Of a DNA stretch of 64,000 bases, positions 24,364-33,180 are shown in pieces. Origin of the DNA: Anoxybacillus amylolyticus (GTDB lineage Bacteria; Bacillota; Bacilli; Bacillales; Anoxybacillaceae); the NCBI RefSeq assembly GCF_001634285.1, contig NZ_CP015438.1, positions 1,128,001 to 1,192,000 on the forward strand, read 5' to 3'. The notes beneath the pieces are model-generated. The model saw only the letters and a list, made by a program, of their open reading frames with translations, ran no database searches and was not told the origin of the DNA. Position 1 is the stretch's first letter, and the number at the start of each line of letters is the position of its first letter. Made by a program: the position numbers and the translations under genes.

Positions 24364-24423
24364 CCTCGAACAAGAACGCTTTGCGGGTAAATGTTATTTG
24401 CCTGTCGGCGTTCTTGTTCGAGG
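24364..24423. repeat. Perfect 16-bp inverted repeat in the modB-modA gap
   Basis: CCTCGAACAAGAACGC (24364-24379) pairs exactly with GCGTTCTTGTTCGAGG (24408-24423). The inner GGGTAAAT/ATTTGCC can extend it. It lacks a T-run on either strand and sits in the 350-bp gap between the divergent modB and modA genes, closer to modA. The rest of the gap is AT-rich and shows nothing else I can name. Confidence 0.7.
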
Positions 24424-24530
24424 GAAAAGGCAGAAAAGCTTGTGTTCAGCCATAGGATTCTATGTTTTTTAGTAAAATAATGGATAATCGGCACTCTTGA
24501 AAATCAATAGTTAAAGAAAGGAAGATAACG

Positions 24531-25328
24531 ATGAAACCTGTTATTCGCATCACAATGAGTGTGTTTTTGTGTGTCTCGCTCCTCTTTATGTTCGGATGTA
24601 CCAATGAAGAGAAAAAACAGGAATCGAAGCAAACTGTAGAACTAACTATCTCGGCAGCATCTAGTTTACAAAATGCACTGACAGAAATTCAAAAAAGATA
24701 TGAAAAAGACCACAAAAATATAAAATTAGTATTTAACTTTGGAAGTTCCGGTGCATTGCAACAGCAAATCGAACAAGGAGCGCCAGTAGATTTATTTTTC
24801 TCGGCTGCTGAAAATAAATTTCGCCCGCTCGTAGACAAAGGATTAATTAACAAAGAAGAAAGTAAAAATTTGTTAGGAAACGAACTCGTGTTAATTGTTC
24901 CGAAAGATAAAGGGAATACGATAAAAGGATTTCAATCTTTAACAGACAATAGCATCAAGCAAATTGCTATTGGCAATCCTGAGACAACTCCTGCAGGTCA
25001 GTATGGGAAACAAGTCTTAACGAAGTTAAATCTTTGGGAAAAAGTAAACGGAAAAATCGTATATACAAAGGATGTGCGCCAAGTATTACTGTATGTAGAA
25101 ACAAATGCAGTAGATGCAGGAATTGTCTTCAAAACGGATGCCCAAATATCTAATAAGGTAAAAGTTGTCGACATAGCAGCTGCTAATATGCATGCTCCTA
25201 TTATTTATCCAATTGGTATCATTAAGAATACAAAGCATAAAAAAGAGGCTACAGATTTCTATCAATATATACAGACAAAAGATTCTCTCCAAGTTTTTGA
25301 GAAATACGGATTTCAGATTTTAAAGTAA
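24531..25328 (+). CDS. modA: Molybdate-binding lipoprotein
   Basis: A 265-residue extracellular binding lipoprotein. Signal peptide with lipobox MFGC at residues 20-23. ModA motifs follow: LTISAASSLQNALTEIQKRY (oxyanion Ser), NFGSSGALQQQIEQGAPVDL, FSAAENKF, IAIGNPETTPAGQYGKQVL and VDAGIVFKTDA. ATG at 24531 follows AAAGGAAGATAACG. It is transcribed away from modB-modC; a terminator lies at 25486. Confidence 0.9.
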   Translation: MKPVIRITMSVFLCVSLLFMFGCTNEEKKQESKQTVELTISAASSLQNALTEIQKRYEKDHKNIKLVFNFGSSGALQQQIEQGAPVDLFFSAAENKFRPLVDKGLINKEESKNLLGNELVLIVPKDKGNTIKGFQSLTDNSIKQIAIGNPETTPAGQYGKQVLTKLNLWEKVNGKIVYTKDVRQVLLYVETNAVDAGIVFKTDAQISNKVKVVDIAAANMHAPIIYPIGIIKNTKHKKEATDFYQYIQTKDSLQVFEKYGFQILK

Positions 25329-25359
25329 GTAATGAGTCGTGTTGATTAATCAATAGAAA

Positions 25360-25485
25360 AGCGGAGATAGTTTTTCTTCTTCAAGCCTTTCCGTGACAGA
25401 GAACTGAACGACTAACCGCTTCTGGGCTCAGTCACAAAATACCCAGTACCCCATAGACATTGAAAAGAGGGAAGTTTCCAGTTGC
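25360..25485 (-). repeat. Repeat family A, degenerate fragment
   Basis: Read on the minus strand, CCCAGAAGCGGTTAGTCGTT, then TTCTCTGTCACG and AAGGCTTG follow the order of the A-family arm 1 tip, arm 2 and arm 3. The inverted ends are lost or changed. It lies after modA. Confidence 0.55.
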
Positions 25486-25526
25486 ATAGGCGTTCTTTCT
25501 CTATGGAAAGAAACGCCTATTTTTTT
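25486..25526 (+). terminator. Terminator downstream of modA
   Basis: ATAGGCGTTCTTTC (25486-25499) pairs with GAAAGAAACGCCTAT (25506-25520), one bulge, followed by six T. It overlaps the ansR stop codon and is directional for the plus strand. Confidence 0.82.
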
Positions 25527-25843
25527 GCCATCTCCCGTTTGATTCGAATGAAGGCAATGAGTTGATGAATTTCGTCTTCTGTTAAACGCTCCCCATCGAC
25601 GGTAATCGAAACGGATGTGTTCGTCAGTTCAATCGTTTGTTGTTCATCATCGACGACGCCAAGCAAGTAATCCGTCGACGTGGCAAATAACGTGGCGAGT
25701 TCTTTTACAGCTTCTAACGACGGCTGGCGGTAGCCGGATTCATAGCCGGCGTATGTGCTTTTGGCGATGTTTAATTGATCGGCGATATATTGCAATGACC
25801 ATTTTTTCTTTTTTCTTAACTCCGACAATCGTTTTGCAATCAT
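25517..25843 (-). CDS. ansR: HTH (Xre-type) regulator, probable AnsR
   Basis: A 108-residue protein. N-terminal Xre helix-turn-helix at residues 1-62 (RLSELRKKKKWSLQYIADQL, STYAGYESGYRQPSLEAVKE, DYLLG); the C-terminal 40 residues are a short acidic and basic tail. It is divergent from ansA, as B. subtilis ansR is from ansAB, so it is likely the asparagine-utilisation repressor. ATG at 25843 follows GAGGGAGAG. Name rests on context. Confidence 0.7.
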   Translation of the reverse strand: MIAKRLSELRKKKKWSLQYIADQLNIAKSTYAGYESGYRQPSLEAVKELATLFATSTDYLLGVVDDEQQTIELTNTSVSITVDGERLTEDEIHQLIAFIRIKREMAKK

Positions 25844-25876
25844 CGTTTTCTCTCCCTCTCATGCTCATCACTGAAT

Positions 25877-25956
25877 GTTCGCGAAACGAATAAAAACACT
25901 TGTTATTTTCTTTTTTTCTGAATATAATTGAAACATATATACGCGAATCGCGAACA
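25877..25956. promoter_or_regulatory. Possible AnsR operators in ansR-ansA gap
   Basis: The 9-mer TGTTCGCGA occurs on the plus strand at 25877-25885 and on the minus strand at about 25956-25948. The second lies in the palindrome CGCGAATCGCG just upstream of a TATAAT (25965-25970), where a repressor would cover the ansA promoter -35 region. Confidence 0.4.
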
Positions 25957-26027
25957 ACTTTACTTATAATGTACAATACATCACGTAAAAAATACAATAG
26001 ATTATTTATCACCACGAGGTGACGATG

Positions 26028-27038
26028 ATGAAAAACATTTTGTTATTAGCGACAGGAGGCACGATTGCTTCTGTTCCAAGTGAAGAAGGACTGACGCCGA
26101 AGCTGACGGCAGAACAATTAACAGGCTACATCACAATCGAAAACCAGCCGTATCGGTTAGACAGCCAAATTTTAATGAACATCGACAGCACGAATATGCA
26201 GCCGGAGCATTGGCGCGAGATTGCCGAGGCCATTTATCAAAACTACGACAACTATGACGGATTTGTCGTTACGCACGGAACAGATACGATGGCATATACA
26301 GCGGCTGCGTTGTCGTATATGCTCCAACACGGCAATAAACCGATCGTGTTGACCGGTTCGCAAGTGCCGATCGGCTTTGAAAAAACGGATGCGAAAAAAA
26401 ATATACGCGATGCGCTTCGTTTTGCTTGCGAAAACATCGGCGGCGTCTTCGTCGTATTCGATGGGCGCGTCATTTTAGGTACAAGAGCGGTAAAAATGCG
26501 GACGAAAAGTTACGACGCGTTTGAAAGCATTAACCATCCGTACGTCGCTTATATTCATAAAGACCGCATCGACTATCAATGCGAGCTAGAAACGACGCAT
26601 GAGCAGCTACAATTTGATCCGTCGCTTTGCCCCGATGTGTTTTTATTAAAACTTCATCCAGGCACGAAGCCGGAAATCTTCGATTACATTCGTCACTTAT
26701 ATCGCGGGGTGATCATCGAAAGCTTCGGTAGCGGCGGTGTACCGTTTCAAGGGCGCAATTTGTTGCCAAAAATAAAAGAGCTCATTGATGATGGAATGGC
26801 AGTTGTCATTACGACGCAATGTTTAGAAGAAGGAGAAGATTTAACATTATATGAAGTTGGGCGGAAAGTGGCGCAAAATACCGTCATTTTATCAGGCGAT
26901 ATGAATACGGAAGCGATCGTGCCGAAGCTCATGTGGGCGTTAGGAAAAACGACGAATTTGCTTGACATTAAAGCGATCATGGAAACGCCAATTGCCAATG
27001 ACATTACGCCAAAACAAGAAGAAAGTTGGGATGCGTAA
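26028..27038 (+). CDS. ansA: Type I L-asparaginase
   Basis: A 336-residue cytoplasmic asparaginase converting asparagine to aspartate and ammonia. Both catalytic-threonine motifs are intact: [15 protein letters not shown] at the start and [20 protein letters not shown] at about residue 80; [12 protein letters not shown] and [13 protein letters not shown] follow. ATG at 26028 is chosen because GAGGTG is six bases ahead; GTG 26019 lies in that site. Its partner gene ansB follows at once but is broken. Confidence 0.93.
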   Translation: MKNILLLATGGTIASVPSEEGLTPKLTAEQLTGYITIENQPYRLDSQILMNIDSTNMQPEHWREIAEAIYQNYDNYDGFVVTHGTDTMAYTAAALSYMLQHGNKPIVLTGSQVPIGFEKTDAKKNIRDALRFACENIGGVFVVFDGRVILGTRAVKMRTKSYDAFESINHPYVAYIHKDRIDYQCELETTHEQLQFDPSLCPDVFLLKLHPGTKPEIFDYIRHLYRGVIIESFGSGGVPFQGRNLLPKIKELIDDGMAVVITTQCLEEGEDLTLYEVGRKVAQNTVILSGDMNTEAIVPKLMWALGKTTNLLDIKAIMETPIANDITPKQEESWDA

Positions 27039-27358
27039 ATGATGCAAACAAAAGCAGTACGAATGGAACGCGATTTTCTTGGCGAAAAAGAAATTCCAGC
27101 TGACGCGTATTACGGCATTCAAACGATGCGCGCAGTCGAAAATTTCCCGATTACCGGCTACCGTTTGCACCGGGAGCTTATCCAAGCGATGGCGACTGTG
27201 AAAAAAGCAGCAGCACTCGCGAATATGGAAACTGGTCAACTCGATCGGCGCATCGGTGAAGCGATTGTGAAAGCGGCCAAAGAAATCATCGGAGGACGAT
27301 GGCACGACCAGTAGGGGGCACGGGCACGTCAATCAATATGAACAGGAACGAAGTGATC
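27039..27358 (+). pseudogene. ansB: Truncated aspartate ammonia-lyase gene
   Basis: The first 90 codons encode a good aspartase N-terminus (VRMERDFLGEKEIPADAYYG, IQTMRAVENFPITGYRL). After GGRWHDQ a TAG stop occurs. Shifting frame, the conserved GGTGTSINMNRNEVI is still readable to about 27358; a short deletion removed the FxVDPxQ part between them. Beyond that the roughly 370 C-terminal residues are absent and unrelated sequence follows. The product would lack all catalytic regions. Confidence 0.88.
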
Positions 27359-27426
27359 GTTCATGTCTTCTTTTTTGCTGAAATTGCTCATCTATAGTAT
27401 ATTTTAGTGAAAAAGGAGACTGAGTC

Positions 27427-27876
27427 ATGAATTTGCCCCGTTTCGTTATCAAGGGAAGTGTCGCCGGCGTGATTTCTGGCGTCATACTCGGCCTGTTTTT
27501 AAAAACGATTGAAATACGTTGGAACATCAACGTGTATACGCTGCTGTTAAATGTCGATTATATTCCTGTTTTCAACCGATTTTCGTTTTCGGAAATGGTC
27601 GAGTTCTCTTTTCACCTGATTATATCGGTCATTTTAGCGACGATTCTTTTATACGTTGCCACAAAGCACCAATGGACGCGTCAGCAAATGATGGTACGTA
27701 CGATCGGAATTTCTCTTTTCATTGGCCTTGTTCTTTATCCAACAACCGCCTTGTCGGAGCGGACACCTCCATTGACTTCTGTTCCTGCGTTGTTTTGCTG
27801 GCTGTTTGGACATTTGTTATATGGAGTGGCGCTAAGCTTGTTTTACTGGGATAAGAACGAGACGCAAGCGATTTGA
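27427..27876 (+). CDS. Small membrane protein of unknown function
   Basis: A 149-residue protein with about four membrane segments (GVISGVILGLFLKTIE, FSFHLIISVILATILLYVAT, TIGISLFIGLVLYPTTAL, ALFCWLFGHLLYGVALSLFY). It resembles the YagU/DUF1440-like small membrane proteins but I am not sure. ATG at 27427 follows AAAAGGAGACTGAGTC. It is 11 bases before the next gene and likely co-transcribed with it. Confidence 0.7.
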   Translation: MNLPRFVIKGSVAGVISGVILGLFLKTIEIRWNINVYTLLLNVDYIPVFNRFSFSEMVEFSFHLIISVILATILLYVATKHQWTRQQMMVRTIGISLFIGLVLYPTTALSERTPPLTSVPALFCWLFGHLLYGVALSLFYWDKNETQAI

Positions 27877-27886
27877 AGGTAAGGAA

Positions 27887-28882
27887 ATGGAATTGGTAGA
27901 GAGGATGGGAGCGATGCCACGTTTTGCGACACCTGTTGTCGTTGTAAGCGAATGTTTAGGATTTGCGCCTTGCCGTTATAACGGAGATCAACTCGAAGAT
28001 GAAACGGTTCGTAAACTCGTACCATTTGTGCGTTTTATTCCTGTTTGTCCTGAAATGCAAATCGGTCTCGGAACTCCACGGGAAACGATTCGTCTTGTGA
28101 TGACGGAGTCAGGTGTACGACTCGTGCAGCCGTCCACAGGGATCGATTGGACGGAAGTGATGAATGGTTTTTCTGCTGCTTTTTTACATAAACTGCGAGA
28201 TGTAGATGGATTTATTTTGAAAAGCCGCTCGCCTTCTTGCGGAATGAAAGATGTGAAAATTTACCGAAATGAACAAAAAGGACCGACTGCTGGGAAGGGA
28301 AGCGGCTTGTTTGCCGAACAAGTGTTGATGATGTTTCCGCATAAAGCGATCGAAGAAGAGGGGAGGCTTACGAATTTTTCCATTCGTGAGCATTTTTTGA
28401 CAAAATTATTTACGCTTGCGCTATTTCGGGAAGTAAAGCAAACGAAATCGCATCACCAACTTGTCGAATTTCATGCAGAACATAAATATTTGTTCATGGC
28501 GTACCATCAAAAAAAATTGAAAGAACTTGGTAACACGGTTGCGAATCGAGAACGGCTGCCAATCGATGAAGTGTTTTCACGTTATGAACAAATATTGTGC
28601 GAACTATTCGCGAAACGTTCCCGACGAAAAGCAAACATAAACGTTTGCCAACATATGATGGGGTATTTTAAACATGAACTGTCTACTGAAGAAAAGCACT
28701 ACTTCGAACAGTTGTTATCGAAATATCGTGATGGGAAGCTGCCGCTAAGCAGTGTGACAAGTGTGATTAAATCATGGGCGGTTCGCTATAAAAATGAGTA
28801 TTTGTTGAAACAGCGTTATTTTGAACCCTACCCGGAGGAACTAATAGATATAACAGATTCTGGGAAAGGAAGGGATTATTGA
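27887..28882 (+). CDS. DUF523 (TudS-like) plus DUF1722 fusion protein
   Basis: A 331-residue two-domain protein. The N-terminal half is DUF523, the thiouracil desulfurase TudS type: cysteines in SECLGFAPCRYNG, VCPEMQIGLGTPRETIRLV and LKSRSPSCGMKDV, the three-cysteine set that holds an Fe-S cluster in TudS. The C-terminal half (from about residue 165) is DUF1722 (YbgA): LVEFHAEHKYLFMAYHQKKL and VCQHMMGYFKHELS. The start is unclear: ATG 27887, 27905 or 27914 (before PRFATPVVVV). Substrate unknown. Confidence 0.8.
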   Translation: MELVERMGAMPRFATPVVVVSECLGFAPCRYNGDQLEDETVRKLVPFVRFIPVCPEMQIGLGTPRETIRLVMTESGVRLVQPSTGIDWTEVMNGFSAAFLHKLRDVDGFILKSRSPSCGMKDVKIYRNEQKGPTAGKGSGLFAEQVLMMFPHKAIEEEGRLTNFSIREHFLTKLFTLALFREVKQTKSHHQLVEFHAEHKYLFMAYHQKKLKELGNTVANRERLPIDEVFSRYEQILCELFAKRSRRKANINVCQHMMGYFKHELSTEEKHYFEQLLSKYRDGKLPLSSVTSVIKSWAVRYKNEYLLKQRYFEPYPEELIDITDSGKGRDY

Positions 28883-29242
28883 ACAATAGATAGCGTTTGT
28901 CAACGTATGTGCGATAGCTGGCACCGACGCCTGTCGAAAAACTGCCGGCAAAAAATGCAGTTGAATTTTCCATCATTTTATCATAGCGGCCGAGAAGACT
29001 CACACTTTGAAGCGTCGAGTAAGTGGGGATGAATCGGTCGGTTTTGGTTTGAAAAACACCTTTGAATGACAAGGGTGTTTTTCTTTTGACCATCTTTCCT
29101 CATAAAATTATGGCCACTCATATTTTCTTAGATGAAGCAGGATCATTTTCGTTTGCGATAAGGAAATAATTGTCCGCTTCCGAAACGAAAAAAGAGAAAA
29201 AAGTATCCCAAAAGATCTTTTTCAAGTTCATCAGCTGCATGT
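28883..29242. other. Gene-poor stretch with decayed coding traces
   Basis: No intact gene. On the minus strand 28890-29040 reads as an open, protein-like stretch (TDRFIPTYSTLQSVSLLGRY ... FAGSFSTGVGASYRTYVDKR) without a credible start or end, possibly a gene remnant. A terminator lies at 29052-29088. Confidence 0.4.
29052..29088 (+). terminator. Rho-independent terminator
   Basis: AAAAACACC (29052-29060) pairs with GGGTGTTTTT (29073-29082), followed by CTTTTG. The gene it served is not intact, unless read-through from the TudS-like gene ends here. Confidence 0.65.
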
Positions 29243-29400
29243 TATATATAGATGCAATTTGGAACTTTAACGTTTTCATCTTTTATGGAGTAGGTATTTT
29301 TCGACTGTTCGGTTCTCTGTCACGCGAATGCGTGACGCAGGAAAGCCTTTGGCTGGTCTCCGACAGTCGAAAAAATAAGTTAAACTCCCTAGTTATAATC
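29243..29400 (+). repeat. Repeat family A, copy 2 (lacks arm 1)
   Basis: Starts TATATAGATGCAATTTGG and ends with CGACAGTCGAAAAAATAAGT then TTAAACTCCCTAGTTATAA. Arm 1 is missing: CGACTG joins directly to TTCGGTTCTCTG. Arm 2 (CTGTCACGC/GCGTGACGCAG) and a small arm 3 (AGCC/GGCT) remain. Lies downstream of the LysR gene. Confidence 0.85.
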
Positions 29401-29518
29401 GGAAAGATAGAAAGTAATACAATTTTCGGAGAGAGGGGAAAGATTGGCGGTAACTTAGCCGACCATTTGCCCCTTTTTGCCGCTTTTATTAAATCCAGCA
29501 CAAATGCGGCTTTTGCCA

Positions 29519-30424
29519 TTATTGCTTTGCTAAGCTGTTTGCCGAAGTTCTATGCTTCCGTAAAATGTCTAAAAACACTTCCATCGCTTTTGTATAAAAC
29601 GGGGTTTTTTGAGTGATAAAGGAAAATTGGCGAAAAAAAGGCTGGTCATCAATATGTATCAGTTTCAATGTCCCAAAAGAAAGCTCTTTTCTTACTGTCC
29701 ATTGTGAAAGGAATGTAATGCCCAAGCCGGCTTCCACCACTTCTTTAATCAGCTGTGTACTGCCAAATTCCATGATATCGTGCGGAAAAAAGTTATATTT
29801 TGAAAACAATTTGTCGGTTGCTTTCCTTGTTCCAGACCCCGTTTCGCGAACGATCCATGTTTCGCTGCGAAGATCATCAATAGACACCCTTTTCTTTTTT
29901 GCATACGGATGGTTAGCAGAAGCGATGATAAACATTTGGTCTTCGGCAAACGGTTCGATATAAACATCTTTCATCTCAATGTCCATTTCGATAATCCCGA
30001 CATCCAATTGATGGTTGCTCACCATTTCTACAATTTCATTCGAATTTCCGATGGTGATGGCCGGTTTAATTAATGGGTACTGTTTATGCAACTCGGCCAT
30101 AATATGGGGAAGGATATACTCGCCGTAAGTATAGCTGGCGCCGATGGACAGCGCTCCGCTGGCGTGGTTCATTAAGTCATCGATCAAATGGTTCATGCGA
30201 GTATAAAGCCCTAATATTTCTTTCGCATGATGGTAAACAATTTTTCCAGCTTTATTAAGTTTTACGTACTTGTTGTTTCGCTCTAGCAATTTTGTTCCCA
30301 TTAGGCGCTCCAATGTTTGGATATGCTGGCTCACCGCCGGCTGTGTCATGTGTAATTCTTCGGCAGCGCGTGTAAAATTTTTCTTTTCCGCCACTTTGAC
30401 AAACACGTGCAATAATTGATCCAA
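29519..30424 (-). CDS. LysR family transcriptional regulator (CysL/YeiE-like)
   Basis: A 301-residue LysR regulator. The winged HTH occupies residues 1-60 (NFTRAAEELHMTQPAVSQHI QTLE region) and the co-inducer domain follows from about residue 88 (GALSIGASYTYGEYILPHIM, QLDVGIIEMDI). The domain is closest in memory to the CysL/CbbR/YeiE branch, which respond to sulfur or anions. The expected divergent target is not next to it. Start ATG 30424 has GAGGGAACG upstream. Target unknown. Confidence 0.85.
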   Translation of the reverse strand: MDQLLHVFVKVAEKKNFTRAAEELHMTQPAVSQHIQTLERLMGTKLLERNNKYVKLNKAGKIVYHHAKEILGLYTRMNHLIDDLMNHASGALSIGASYTYGEYILPHIMAELHKQYPLIKPAITIGNSNEIVEMVSNHQLDVGIIEMDIEMKDVYIEPFAEDQMFIIASANHPYAKKKRVSIDDLRSETWIVRETGSGTRKATDKLFSKYNFFPHDIMEFGSTQLIKEVVEAGLGITFLSQWTVRKELSFGTLKLIHIDDQPFFRQFSFITQKTPFYTKAMEVFLDILRKHRTSANSLAKQ

Positions 30425-30578
30425 TACGTTCCCTCCAGTAATTATTCATAATAATTATCATTAATATTATAATCATTTATTTTGCTTATATTAAAGAAAG
30501 TTGATGGATTAAAATTAATGACAATGATAAAACTCCCGATGGTGGACAAAAACACATAAAGGCTGGTATTGTTTACGG

Positions 30579-30911
30579 CTATTCCATTAAAAAATAAATT
30601 TTTTCCACTTTCTTTTTAAACTGTTCAACATGAACAAACCTTGCCTCTCGTAAAACTTCTTTTCCATCGACATATAAAATCAAAACAGGTGCGGTCAATA
30701 TGGAAAGGTGCCCTGCTATGTTCGGGACATTATCGACGTTGACAAAGGCCATTTGAATCTTTGGAAATTCCGCCATGACTTTTTGCACTTTCGGTAACAA
30801 TGCATGACAAACACTGCAATGTGTTTTTGAGATGTATAAAAATGCTAAATAATGATTGTTTACGAAATGCTCGATTTCTTCTATGGAAAATAGCTCATTT
30901 TTTGCATTCAA
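30579..30911 (-). CDS. Thioredoxin family protein
   Basis: A 110-residue thioredoxin-fold protein with the redox motif CSVC (ISKTHCSVCHALLPKVQKVM) and the cis-proline loop LTAPVLILYVDG. The motif differs from the usual WCGPC. It resembles YdfQ-type thioredoxins. A stop codon is directly upstream of the ATG at 30911 and AAGGAG is about 17 bases away, so initiation may be weak. Single gene. Confidence 0.78.
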   Translation of the reverse strand: MNAKNELFSIEEIEHFVNNHYLAFLYISKTHCSVCHALLPKVQKVMAEFPKIQMAFVNVDNVPNIAGHLSILTAPVLILYVDGKEVLREARFVHVEQFKKKVEKIYFLME

Positions 30912-31361
30912 AGGTTATGTCGTCTCCTTCTATGCCGATTTTCAACAAATCTCCTTTTTATTATACTATAGGAAGCTGCAAGAATTCTTGTGTCTGATAT
31001 TGGTGAAGAGCGACAGATTTTACAATTGCCAAAACTCATTCGTGTGATTTGGATATGACAAATCCGTTATTTTTTAGGGACTTTTCGGACCGCCCCTTTT
31101 TTACGAAAGTAACAGTGAATAATCGGTTGTTCTCACGCTAGATAGGGAGTAAAATTGATTGATAGATGTTTCTTTTCCACTCAGCAGGAATTGCAGCAAA
31201 TGAAGCGAATTTAAAGGAGATGTGATGAAAATACTAGCCACAGTCAGCCGTGAATTTGTATAATGTCTATATCTTGCATTGCCCAAAGCGGTAGGACAAG
31301 TCAGCTCGCCTGGTCATACCGGTAGAACAACAATTTAACAATGAAACGTTTGTTCCTTGAC
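30912..31361. other. Intergenic stretch without recognised feature
   Basis: About 450 bases, AT-rich. No ORF with a good ribosome site and no strong terminator seen. Confidence 0.5.
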
Positions 31362-31557
31362 TATATAAATGCACATTGAAGTGTTAACACTTTTCGACTG
31401 TCGGGCGACCGAACAACACCGCTCCCAGACAAATGAATTTGTCTGGGAGGCGGCTCGTTGTTCGGTTCTCTGTCACGCGAACGCGTGACGCAGGCAAGCC
31501 TTTCGCTTGCCTCTGACAGTCGAAAAAATAAGTGAAACTCCCAAGTTGCATGTATAT
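31362..31557 (+). repeat. Repeat family A, copy 3
   Basis: 196 bp, the best-formed copy. Ends TATATAAATGCAC ... TGCATGTATATA. Closing stem CGACTGTC/GACAGTCG. Arm 1: ACCGAACAAC, CCGC, TCCCAGACAAAT / ATTTGTCTGGGA, GCGG, GTTGTTCGGT, all pairing. Arm 2: GTCACGCG/CGCGTGAC. Arm 3: GGCAAGC/GCTTGCC. It ends 33 bases before the malic enzyme ATG, so it is probably in that gene's leader or promoter region. Confidence 0.92.
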
Positions 31558-31590
31558 AACAGCAAAAGATTGAAAGAGAGGTAGATACAT

Positions 31591-33018
31591 ATGGCAATAC
31601 CAAGCGGGGCGAGCATGCATATTACGATTCGCCTGCAGTTTGCAAAACAGTTAGTGTCGTTTGGCGATATCGCCACAACGATCGGTCAAGCGGGAGGAGA
31701 TATTGTCGGCATTGACGTTATTTCTTCAAGTAAAACACATACTGTTCGCGATATTACGGTGAGTGTGCTAGATTCTAAGCATGCAGATTTAGTCGTCGAT
31801 ACGTTGCGTAAAACGAACGGCGTTAAAGTTATTAATGTGTCCGATCGGACGTTTTTAATGCATATCGGTGGGAAAATTGAAGTAGCGTCGAAAATCCCAA
31901 TTAAGACGCGTGACGATTTATCGCGCGTATATACGCCAGGAGTGGCGCGTGTATGTACAGCCATTGCCGAAGATCCAAATAAGGCGTATTCGCTAACGAT
32001 TAAGCGGAATACGGTGGCGGTCGTCTCCGATGGAACAGCTGTGCTAGGATTAGGGGATATCGGACCGCACGCTGCGATGCCTGTGATGGAAGGAAAAGCG
32101 ATGCTGTTTAAGCAACTCGCTGGCGTCGATGCATTCCCGATTTGCTTAGATACAAAAGATACAGAAGAAATTATTCAAATTGTCAAGGCAATCGCGCCGG
32201 CGTTTGGTGGCATTAATTTAGAAGATATTTCGGCTCCGCGTTGCTTTGAAATCGAAGAGCGGTTAAAACAAGAGCTTGATATTCCTGTGTTCCATGACGA
32301 CCAGCACGGTACAGCTGTTGTATTGCTTGCCGGATTGTTAAATGCGTTAAAAATTGTCGGCAAAAAAATTAGCGACATTAAAGTCGTCTTAACTGGTGTT
32401 GGGGCAGCGGGGATTGCCTGCACGAAAATTTTGCTAGCTGCTGGTGTGAAAAATATTATCGGTGTCGACCGCCACGGCGCGATTCACCGCGGGGGGGAAT
32501 ATGACAATCCATACTGGAACGAATATGCGCAATTAACGAATCCCGAAAATATAAGCGGCACGCTTTCCGATGTCATTAAAGGTGCGGACGTGTTTATCGG
32601 GGTATCGGCGCCAGGAATTTTGAAGGTAGAAGATGTGCAGAGCATGGCGAAAGACCCGATCGTTTTTGCGATGGCAAACCCAATTCCAGAAATCGATCCA
32701 GAACTTGCAGAGCCGTACGTTCGTGTGATGGCAACGGGACGTTCGGACTATCCGAACCAAATTAATAACGTTCTTTGCTTCCCAGGCATTTTCCGCGGAG
32801 CGCTCGATTGCCGAGCGATTGAGATTAACGAGGAGATGAAGCTAGCAGCAGCGCAAGCGATTGCTTCTGTGGTGACGGACGAAGAGTTAAGCGAAACATA
32901 TATTATCCCGAGTGTATTTAACAGCAAAGTAGCGGAAAGAGTGCGCGAAGCGGTCATTAAAGCGGCGTATCAAACAGGAGTGGCGCGCAAAGAAGATATT
33001 ATGTTTAAATTAGAATAG
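31591..33018 (+). CDS. NAD-dependent malic enzyme with N-terminal ACT domain
   Basis: A 475-residue malate dehydrogenase (decarboxylating): malate to pyruvate and CO2. Residues about 10-85 form an ACT-type regulatory domain (MHITIRLQFAKQLVSFGDIA, GGDIVGIDVI). The catalytic part follows with RVYTPGVARVC, TVAVVSDGTAVLGLGDIGPH, VMEGKAMLFKQLAGVDAFPI, the metal/lysine region FHDDQHGTA and NAD motif LTGVGAAGIACTKIL. The B. subtilis YtsJ type lacks the ACT extension. ATG at 31591 follows GAGAGG; its leader holds repeat A copy 3. Confidence 0.92.
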   Translation: MAIPSGASMHITIRLQFAKQLVSFGDIATTIGQAGGDIVGIDVISSSKTHTVRDITVSVLDSKHADLVVDTLRKTNGVKVINVSDRTFLMHIGGKIEVASKIPIKTRDDLSRVYTPGVARVCTAIAEDPNKAYSLTIKRNTVAVVSDGTAVLGLGDIGPHAAMPVMEGKAMLFKQLAGVDAFPICLDTKDTEEIIQIVKAIAPAFGGINLEDISAPRCFEIEERLKQELDIPVFHDDQHGTAVVLLAGLLNALKIVGKKISDIKVVLTGVGAAGIACTKILLAAGVKNIIGVDRHGAIHRGGEYDNPYWNEYAQLTNPENISGTLSDVIKGADVFIGVSAPGILKVEDVQSMAKDPIVFAMANPIPEIDPELAEPYVRVMATGRSDYPNQINNVLCFPGIFRGALDCRAIEINEEMKLAAAQAIASVVTDEELSETYIIPSVFNSKVAERVREAVIKAAYQTGVARKEDIMFKLE

Positions 33019-33026
33019 AAAAAAGT

Positions 33027-33062
33027 ACCGAAACCTCTTATGAAGAGGTTTCGGTCGTTTTA
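33027..33062 (+). terminator. Terminator of the malic enzyme gene
   Basis: Perfect 13-bp stem ACCGAAACCTCTT (33027-33039) with AAGAGGTTTCGGT (33043-33055), 3-base loop, then CGTTTT. Confidence 0.92.
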
Positions 33063-33110
33063 AAAAGATAGACCCCCATGCCGAAAAAATTTCGGCGCCA
33101 TCGGAAGGAT

Positions 33111-33180
33111 GAAAATACCCTTCTATCGAATATTTTAAGTTTATACATTTTGAAATTTAGGTATTTTCAAGATAGAAGGG
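33111..33180 (+). promoter_or_regulatory. Interlocked inverted repeats before an HD-GYP gene
   Basis: GAAAATACC (33111-33119) pairs with GGTATTTTC (33160-33168), and CCCTTCTATC (33118-33127) pairs with GATAGAAGGG (33171-33180). The arms interleave, so they exclude each other or form a pseudoknot. A TATAAT lies just after (33185-33190), which makes a DNA operator also possible. Confidence 0.45.

Noticed and set aside
28767-29093. 108-residue minus-strand ORF
   Set aside because: It begins inside a terminator hairpin, has no ribosome site and runs antisense into the TudS-like gene; at most a gene remnant.
29170-29616. 148-residue plus-strand ORF
   Set aside because: It crosses repeat A copy 2 and ends antisense to the LysR gene; no ribosome site.
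31101-31286. Small minus-strand ORF in the gap before malic enzyme
   Set aside because: No ribosome site, promoter or family resemblance.
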